A stretch of DNA of 6,668 nt from Chlamydiota bacterium (GTDB lineage: Bacteria; Auribacterota; UBA3054; B51-G9): assembly GCA_003648225.1 (NCBI GenBank), contig QMOL01000166.1:1-6668 (forward strand), written 5' to 3'. The position numbers and the translations under genes are program-made. Under the pieces are notes generated by a model. The model ran no database searches and was not told the DNA's origin. It was given only the letters and a program-made list of their open reading frames with translations. Position 1 is the first letter of the stretch. Every line of letters starts with the position of its first letter. Shown one piece after another: positions 1 through 4,757 of this stretch.

Positions 1-1052
1 AAAACAGGGTAAAGAATAAACGGCATGTAAAAATGAAAAAACTTACTTCGTTGTGTGGTAAGTTTGTACCACACAGCCGTTGAAGCGTTTATATTATTAT
101 TTTTGAACCAATTTAGATTAGCGATATTAAGATTAAATTTCCAAGCTGCGGGCAGCCAGTATCCATTATTGATTTTAAGAATTAAACACCAGACACCAAT
201 ACATAGAAAAGCGAAAGCGGCTAAAGTGAGAAGAATACGTTTGTTTTTATTTTTGTATGAACTAATCAATAAAACTCCGGTTATGATTGGAACAGAAGTT
301 TCCTTAACCGCAATAGCGAGTGCGGTAAAGAAAAAAGCCGGAATAAGAAAGAATTTATTTTTATTTTTAAAGCTGATAATAATGAAAATAAATAACCAGA
401 AAATAAACGCGGTTAATAATGAATCGGGCAGTACACGTGAAGCGCAGAAAATATCAACGGGAGAAAATGCGGCAATAAATCCTGCCCACAAGGCGATATA
501 TTTATCAAATAGAAAATTCGCAAGATAGATTATTCCTGCCAGGATAAGCATACTGCCGATGAAAGGAGGAAGAGCAATTGGCAGTTGTTTTTTTGTGATG
601 AAGGATAAATTTTTAAGGGACTGTTTTTTTATCCAGAACTTGAAAAAAATATCGGGTCGTTTGGAATGGCGCATTATCGGAAGTTCAAACGAGAAAATAT
701 GTTGATTGCAATCGACATTTTTAGTTGATTGAATTAAGAAGGGGAAAAGGGGAGGTCGGTAGAAAAGTTTTTTTTCGTAAATATTTATTCCGCCTTTTTT
801 GAAGGCATTTCCGATAGAAAGGTTTAGATTTGTGCAAGGTTTGTATGACAGAAAATGCAGATTTAAGAAATTGGTTTTTACGATTTTAATTGACCAGATA
901 TTATACGGCTTTGAATCAGCAATGTTTTGCGCCAAAGCCGCATAAATAATCTGGTCGCCATGGTCATGCGGAAAAACAAAAGAGTAAATCCTCAGAGAAA
1001 TAGCGAGGGCAATTATCAGAGTAACTGCAAGGATAAACTTCCATTTTCCCAT
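1..1052 (-). CDS. GT-C fold membrane glycosyltransferase, family 39 / PMT_2-like (3' end outside window)
   Basis: This frame is open from ATG at 1052 to the left edge: 350 codons with no stop, so the C-terminus is missing. The family transfers sugars from polyprenyl-phosphate donors on the outer face of the inner membrane. A hydrophobic N-terminal segment lies at residues 5-27. It is followed by HDHGDQIIYAALAQNIA (29-45), matching the acidic metal/donor-site motif in the first external loop of GT-C enzymes. An RPPLFPFLI stretch (99-107) matches the family's 'PPL' motif. Further hydrophobic segments lie at about 158-182, 184-204, 211-228, 233-248, 254-265 and 273-292. SRVLPDSLL (205-213) and AVKETS (248-253) also fit the family. 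Family members are often 450-600 residues long, so perhaps a third is missing. The start codon is one base after the upstream stop (TAAAATG) and has no good Shine-Dalgarno, which suggests translational coupling to the beta-helix gene. The acceptor substrate cannot be read from the sequence. The class call is firm; the exact family is less so. Confidence 0.82.
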   Translation of the reverse strand, partial: MGKWKFILAVTLIIALAISLRIYSFVFPHDHGDQIIYAALAQNIADSKPYNIWSIKIVKTNFLNLHFLSYKPCTNLNLSIGNAFKKGGINIYEKKLFYRPPLFPFLIQSTKNVDCNQHIFSFELPIMRHSKRPDIFFKFWIKKQSLKNLSFITKKQLPIALPPFIGSMLILAGIIYLANFLFDKYIALWAGFIAAFSPVDIFCASRVLPDSLLTAFIFWLFIFIIISFKNKNKFFLIPAFFFTALAIAVKETSVPIITGVLLISSYKNKNKRILLTLAAFAFLCIGVWCLILKINNGYWLPAAWKFNLNIANLNWFKNNNINASTAVWYKLTTQRSKFFHFYMPFILYPV

Positions 1053-1053
1053 T

Positions 1054-4000
1054 TTATTGTTTTCTTATTATTTTATAAAGAGCGAGAGTGCCGAAGAAAT
1101 ATAGCATAAGGGCAATAAATGGTTCGGGGATTGTTCGTCTTGAAGTTGAGTATCCCAATTTAGTGATAACATATTCAAAATAATCAGTACACCAGTTTCC
1201 GCTTGCCGGAGTGGTGGGATCATAGACATAAGTATAAAGAGTTTTAGTATTTTTTTCAGCAACGGCAAGACCGTCAGGGAAGGAGCCGATAAGATAATCC
1301 CCACCGCCGGTTAGAGGAGTAGTCATAGTCATCATAGCGCCATTTTTAATATTTTGCAGAGCAAGATCACCGGAGGTATTATCTATAGCCCAGATTTTAT
1401 CAGAATCGTAATTAACGTCATTGACATTTTCATAAGTACTATGATTTTTAGTGCCATCTTCATCAACATAAGCCGGTGCATAATCAAATGGTAAAGTTTG
1501 GGTTATAGGAATAGTTGATATATTCCCGCTAAAAGGATCTGCAGGGTCAGGTTGTGCAACCCAAAAAGCAACGTTGGAGTCAGAGCCTTCCCCTTTAAGG
1601 AGCGATGCATCATTAGGCATAGCGATGCCCATAACCAAATAATGAACCGGTAAAGTAGCAGTAATGGGAATTCCATCGGGTGTATTTAAAGCAACCCCCC
1701 ATCCGCTTGAGCCAGATTTAGATGTATTATAAATTCCGCCATAATAACCCGGATAACCATCACGCGGAAATACATCGGAAAGGTATGAAAAGCCGGGCAT
1801 ATAAACAGTTGTCCACATTTTACTTCCGGGAGCCATATAATAAGATTCCGGCCAGTCGCCACCTGAACAAAATGTCGTATTATCATCCGCAGTAACAATA
1901 TTTTTAACGGTATCTCCCATACGAAAATTCGGTATTGGATAAGATACTTGACTTATTCTCACGCGTTTATTACTTTCGCAGGGTCTTAATTTATAAATGA
2001 CGACTTTTTTAATAATTTTTCCGCCGCCCGGGGGCTGTAAAATAATAATTAATCGATTTGTTCCGTTATCATAATCGATTTCATCCTCTGTGTTATAAAA
2101 TTCATAGCAACCTCTGTCAACATAATAGCCGACTACTCTATAACTATCATCGAGGTCGAACCAGGAATAAATTTCTCTCGGAGTATTTGTTCCGGAATCA
2201 ATGCAGTAGCTGTTAGTTTGGAGATGATAGTTATCATTTGCAAAATCGGTAAAGTCAGGATAATTGCTTAAGTTATTATTTTGCATCCATGTCCAATCCT
2301 GAATTGCATTATTAAAATAGTTAGTAGAAGCAACATCGAGGTAAATCTGAGCATTATTTGACGCCGTATTATTCCAAACGATATTGTTGAAGAAATCGTA
2401 TTTTTTTGAGGTTTCATAAATTGCCCCGCCGGATTCAGAAGCATGATTTTTACAAAAAGTATTGTTTTGAATGTCAAGTGAGTAGTAATATGCCGCAGCA
2501 AGAGCGCCGCCTTTTTGCGCGCTATTATTTACGAAAAGTGAGTTTCTGATATCCTTTTTTGTTTCATAAACCGCCCCGCCATAAATAGTAGCCGTATTGT
2601 TTGAAAAAATGCATCTGTCAATTACGCTTGAGCTTCTTGATATTGCCGCACCATTGGAAGCGGAATTATTAATGAACAAGCAGTGTTGAATATTATCTGA
2701 AAAGATCATATTATAAATTGCCCCGCCGGCATTTTGAGCTGAATTACCGATGAAGTTACAATTTTCTAAAGAGCCTGATGTTTCGGGGTTTTTTTTAGGA
2801 GAAGCGATTGCGCCGCCTTTTTCCGCATGATTATTAACAAAATCGCAATTATTAATTGAGTAAGCGGATAAGCTTTTAAGTGAAAAAATGCCGCCTCCGA
2901 GGTATTCATTACCGTTTGTGATAATAAGATTAGCCAATACGTTTTTCATATCCCAGCTGACCCCGATACCGTGATGGAAATTATAAAAGACCGATCTTTT
3001 ACCCTCGCCGTTAATAATAGTTTGATTTTCCCCGGCGGAGTTTGTTGCACCGGAAATTTGAACCCCAAAATATGGAATGATCAGTTCTTTAAACTCGCCG
3101 GGAGAAATATTTATGGAATCACCCGGAACAGCAAATGCCATTGCCGCCTGAATAGATTCACCGGCGGAAACATAAAAAGTTACATTGGTCAAGTTATTAG
3201 TAACAATTTGATTATGAAAACAACTCATTCCATCAGAGAATCCATCCCCGTTAGTGTCCCATTTGTTTGAATTCGCGAGTAAAGCAGGTTCATCTGCATC
3301 AACAAGCAGATCGCCATCGTGATCTGACAGAGTGCCTGATTCATAGCAGCCGATGTCGACCCCGTTTTGGTTTCTTAATTTTCCGTCAAGGTCATGCCAG
3401 GGAAGCATAGAATAAAACATATTACTTAAGCCGGCATTGATACATGGCGAAGTAGGTTTTAAGCGGTAGTTATTATTTGTTACAAATTGCGGATCGGAAG
3501 ATATGTTACTTGCGTCAATATTATTTACATCTGTGAGGCAGCAATTATAAAACATCGCGTTTCCCTCAACGACAATATTTGAAGAACCGGCATTGTCAGA
3601 AACATTATCAATAATAATGTTATTAATCCAAAAAGTATTTGGAGAGAAGTAAACGCCTCCGCAGTAGTTTTGTCCGTAATTTCCGGCAATAGTATTATTC
3701 AGTGCGAAAGAATCATCGAAGTAGCAAATTCCGCCGCCGGAATTTGAAGCAATATTATTGCATATCAGATTATTAATAAGGTCATTATTTGCCTGAGAAG
3801 CTGAAGAATTACAAATTCCACCGCCGGAATTTCCAGCTACATTAAAGCTAAATTCGTTATTATAAATCTTTATAGATCTTAAAGCGTAACCTCCGCCGCC
3901 GCTTTGGCCGGAATAATTTCGTGTAACGAGGTTATAAGCGAAAGTGCCGTTTATATAAATCATTCCTCCACCGTTATTTGATTGAGCGGTATTATTAGAA

Positions 4001-4674
4001 ATAACATTATGAAAGATGTCATTGTTAATATAATACATTCCACCCCCGGACATCCCGGCAATATTATTAGCAATTAAATTATATGAAACACCGCCGAGAC
4101 ATCTGTAAAGTCCACCTCCGCCATATACAGCGTAATTATTTACGATTTTGTTTGAAACAACTGAACCTAACGTATAAGCAATTGCTCCACCACCCTGATC
4201 ATAATTATTACTTGTCGAATTGCAACCAGCGATTAAACATCGCCTGATATTTATATAATTAATAGGAGAGCTCCATTTCGGACTACCGTAAATTCCACCT
4301 CCGGTTGCTGCCGCACCATTTGTGATTGTAACTCCGGCAACTGTGCATGTCGTTCCACTTTGCCAACCGAGTTTTGTTCCGAGAATGGTTATAACTGAAC
4401 CGGCGGCATCGCCATCGATAATTGTTGCATTCCGCACAACTTCTGATAATTCATTTGTAGATGAGAGCAGGAGGTGCTGATTAGTATTGACGAGCAAGTT
4501 TTCGTGATAAACACCGGGATAGACATAAATTTCTGTCCAACCGCCTATAGGAGCATTATTAATTGCGTCTTGGATGTTTGAATAGGACTGGCTTCCGTTA
4601 ATATCGACATAAAAAGTTGCGGAAAGGATAGGATAGGATGCAATTACGATTAAAGTAAAGATTAGTTTTTTCAT
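1054..4674 (-). CDS. Large secreted parallel beta-helix protein with two tandem modules and a PEP-CTERM-like tail
   Basis: The product is 1206 residues and is probably exported and surface- or envelope-associated. Residues 1-19 form a signal peptide (MKK, hydrophobic core, LSA cleavage site). Module 1 (about 21-445) opens with FYVD and an IQ-A/PG-Y-E pattern, continues with repeats of about 20-30 residues containing GGG(I/M/L)Y and N-x-x-x-N, and closes with a DPQF...SPCINAG...GCYE segment like those of choice-of-anchor-Q proteins. Residues 451-480 form an Asp-rich, thrombospondin-type-3-like linker. Module 2 (about 500-858) repeats the same plan, with FxNN(S/T)A and GGA(I/V)Y repeats. Residues 859-1182 match nothing I recognise. 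The tail (1183-1206) is PEP, then a hydrophobic stretch, then basic residues. I chose ATG at 4674 over the in-frame TTG at 4686 because that TTG overlaps the GGAGGG ribosome site and the ATG gives a standard signal peptide. No catalytic residues are evident, so adhesion or structure is likelier than an enzyme, but carbohydrate lyase activity is not excluded. It shares a coupled junction with the downstream glycosyltransferase. Confidence 0.9.
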   Translation of the reverse strand: MKKLIFTLIVIASYPILSATFYVDINGSQSYSNIQDAINNAPIGGWTEIYVYPGVYHENLLVNTNQHLLLSSTNELSEVVRNATIIDGDAAGSVITILGTKLGWQSGTTCTVAGVTITNGAAATGGGIYGSPKWSSPINYINIRRCLIAGCNSTSNNYDQGGGAIAYTLGSVVSNKIVNNYAVYGGGGLYRCLGGVSYNLIANNIAGMSGGGMYYINNDIFHNVISNNTAQSNNGGGMIYINGTFAYNLVTRNYSGQSGGGGYALRSIKIYNNEFSFNVAGNSGGGICNSSASQANNDLINNLICNNIASNSGGGICYFDDSFALNNTIAGNYGQNYCGGVYFSPNTFWINNIIIDNVSDNAGSSNIVVEGNAMFYNCCLTDVNNIDASNISSDPQFVTNNNYRLKPTSPCINAGLSNMFYSMLPWHDLDGKLRNQNGVDIGCYESGTLSDHDGDLLVDADEPALLANSNKWDTNGDGFSDGMSCFHNQIVTNNLTNVTFYVSAGESIQAAMAFAVPGDSINISPGEFKELIIPYFGVQISGATNSAGENQTIINGEGKRSVFYNFHHGIGVSWDMKNVLANLIITNGNEYLGGGIFSLKSLSAYSINNCDFVNNHAEKGGAIASPKKNPETSGSLENCNFIGNSAQNAGGAIYNMIFSDNIQHCLFINNSASNGAAISRSSSVIDRCIFSNNTATIYGGAVYETKKDIRNSLFVNNSAQKGGALAAAYYYSLDIQNNTFCKNHASESGGAIYETSKKYDFFNNIVWNNTASNNAQIYLDVASTNYFNNAIQDWTWMQNNNLSNYPDFTDFANDNYHLQTNSYCIDSGTNTPREIYSWFDLDDSYRVVGYYVDRGCYEFYNTEDEIDYDNGTNRLIIILQPPGGGKIIKKVVIYKLRPCESNKRVRISQVSYPIPNFRMGDTVKNIVTADDNTTFCSGGDWPESYYMAPGSKMWTTVYMPGFSYLSDVFPRDGYPGYYGGIYNTSKSGSSGWGVALNTPDGIPITATLPVHYLVMGIAMPNDASLLKGEGSDSNVAFWVAQPDPADPFSGNISTIPITQTLPFDYAPAYVDEDGTKNHSTYENVNDVNYDSDKIWAIDNTSGDLALQNIKNGAMMTMTTPLTGGGDYLIGSFPDGLAVAEKNTKTLYTYVYDPTTPASGNWCTDYFEYVITKLGYSTSRRTIPEPFIALMLYFFGTLALYKIIRKQ
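1057..1128 (-). other. PEP-CTERM-like C-terminal sorting signal
   Basis: The last 24 residues (1183-1206) read PEP, then a hydrophobic stretch (FIALMLYFFGTLALY), then a basic end (KIIRKQ). This tripartite layout at the extreme C-terminus is that of exosortase-processed PEP-CTERM proteins. The basic cluster is weaker than the common Arg-rich form. No exosortase gene lies in the window. Confidence 0.78.
2101..2262 (-). other. Choice-of-anchor-Q-like segment closing module 2
   Basis: Residues 805-858 repeat the module 1 closing pattern in diverged form: YPDFTDF, NYHLQTNSYCIDSG, WFDLDDSYRVV, then YVDRGCYE. The conserved Cys, the DLD motif and the CYE ending align by eye with residues 394-445, supporting an internal duplication. 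Confidence 0.7.
2410..2901 (-). repeat. Beta-helix repeat array of module 2 (FxxN ... GGA(I/V) rungs)
   Basis: Residues about 592-755 hold at least six rungs. Each pairs an FxxN-type core with a GGA turn: FVNNHAEKGGAIA, FIGNSAQNAGGAIY, FINNSASNGAAIS, FSNNTATIYGGAVY, FVNNSAQKGGALA and FCKNHASESGGAIY. The turns fall near residues 620, 650, 674, 699, 721 and 749. The paired FxxN and GGA(I/L/V) tetrapeptides are the hallmark of chlamydial polymorphic membrane protein repeats. The rungs differ in wording from module 1, where GGG dominates. Confidence 0.82.
2411..2580 (-). repeat. Near-identical 20-base direct repeats within module 2 (2411-2430 and 2561-2580)
   Basis: The copies match at 18 of 20 positions and lie 150 bases (50 codons, about two rungs) apart. 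They encode GGAIYET and GGAVYET. The third base is shared at nearly all codons. Confidence 0.65.
3235..3324 (-). other. Asp-rich thrombospondin-type-3-like calcium-binding linker
   Basis: Residues 451-480 carry two acidic loops, DHDGDLLVDADEP and DTNGDGFSDG, separated by about ten residues with an Asn-rich stretch. This matches the D-x-D-G-D / D-x-N-G-D-G pattern of bacterial TSP3-type repeats, which usually bind calcium. It lies exactly between the two beta-helix modules and probably works as a calcium-stiffened hinge. Confidence 0.75.
3340..3495 (-). other. Choice-of-anchor-Q-like segment closing module 1
   Basis: Residues 394-445 run DPQFV, then NYRLKPTSPCINAG, then WHDLDGKLRNQNGVDIGCYE. 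The pattern (DPxF, LxxxSPCIxAG, DxDGxxR, DIGxYE) recurs at the end of many secreted bacterial beta-helix proteins. Here it is internal, marking the end of the first of two modules. Confidence 0.75.
3640..4317 (-). repeat. Beta-helix repeat array of module 1 (GGG-type rungs)
   Basis: Residues about 120-345 contain eight or nine imperfect repeats of roughly 20-30 residues. Each has an N-rich core (such as NLIANNIAG, NVISNNTAQ, NLICNNIAS) followed by a glycine turn (GGGIY, GGGAIAY, GGGGLY, GGGMYY, GGGMIY, GGGICN, GGGICY, CGGVYF). The period and the stacked Asn/Gly pattern are those of right-handed parallel beta-helix rungs. Rung limits are approximate. Confidence 0.8.
3725..3832 (-). repeat. Near-identical 21-base direct repeats within module 1 (3725-3745 and 3812-3832)
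   Basis: The two 21-base copies match at 20 of 21 positions and lie 87 bases (29 codons) apart, in frame. Both encode NSGGGIC. Synonymous positions are also conserved, which points to recent copying of a beta-helix rung rather than only selection on the protein. Confidence 0.7.
4618..4674 (-). other. Sec-type signal peptide of the beta-helix protein
   Basis: Residues 1-19 have the usual three parts: a basic start (MKK), a hydrophobic core (LIFTLIVIA) and a small-residue cleavage site (SYPILSA before TFYVD). Cleavage is expected after Ala19. No lipobox cysteine is present, so it is not a lipoprotein signal. Confidence 0.85.
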
Positions 4675-4678
4675 TTTT

Positions 4679-4684
4679 CCCTCC
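4679..4684 (-). promoter_or_regulatory. Ribosome binding site GGAGGG that decides the beta-helix start
   Basis: GGAGGG on the minus strand is followed by AAAA and then ATG at 4674. This near-consensus Shine-Dalgarno sits at a workable distance from that ATG. It rules against the in-frame TTG at 4686, whose codons would themselves overlap the ribosome site. Confidence 0.85.
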
Positions 4685-4728
4685 AAGAAAAGATATTAAT
4701 TAGGGACATTAAGACCTCATTTACTTAT

Positions 4729-4757
4729 AAAGTACCATAAATAAGCATATTTGTCAA
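4729..4757 (-). promoter_or_regulatory. Candidate sigma-70-type promoter for the beta-helix gene
   Basis: Read on the minus strand, a perfect -35 hexamer TTGACA (4757-4752) is followed by a 17-base spacer (4751-4735) and a weak -10 TACTTT (4734-4729). The spacer ends in TGG, giving an extended -10 (TGn). The -35 overlaps the TGA stop codon of the acyl ligase. The predicted transcript start near 4722 gives an untranslated leader of about 47 bases. The spacing and -35 are good, but the -10 matches consensus at only 3 of 6 positions, and housekeeping promoter rules in this lineage are assumed. Confidence 0.55.

Noticed and set aside
55..528. Plus-strand open frame of 157 codons
   Set aside because: It lies wholly inside the minus-strand glycosyltransferase, whose protein shows family motifs and membrane segments. 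The plus-strand translation is low-complexity and resembles nothing.
927..1109. Plus-strand open frame of 60 codons spanning the gene junction
   Set aside because: It overlaps the ends of two supported minus-strand genes, and I see no ribosome site or recognisable protein.
1068..2501. Minus-strand alternative-frame ORFs at 1068-1304, 1686-1898 and 2268-2501
   Set aside because: They overlap the beta-helix frame in another phase, and none shows a domain or start signal.
2971..3270. Plus-strand open frame inside the beta-helix gene
   Set aside because: It is antisense to a well-supported reading frame whose repeats and module boundaries run through it.
3726..3745. Inverted arms AAATTCC / GGAATTT with a 6-base loop, resembling a hairpin
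   Set aside because: It lies mid-gene, has no U-tract, and the bases are explained by codons for NSGGGIC. A near copy at 3812-3832 shows it is part of the coding repeat.
1054..4674. Whether the long Gly/Asn repeat region is a CRISPR or non-coding tandem repeat array
   Set aside because: Repeats are degenerate at DNA level, vary in length in multiples of three and keep one open frame of more than 1200 codons, so they are protein repeats.
4675..4753. Possible riboswitch or terminator in the gap between the ligase and the beta-helix gene
   Set aside because: The gap is under 80 bases. I see no stable stem-loop or T-run, only the promoter-like hexamers and the ribosome site.
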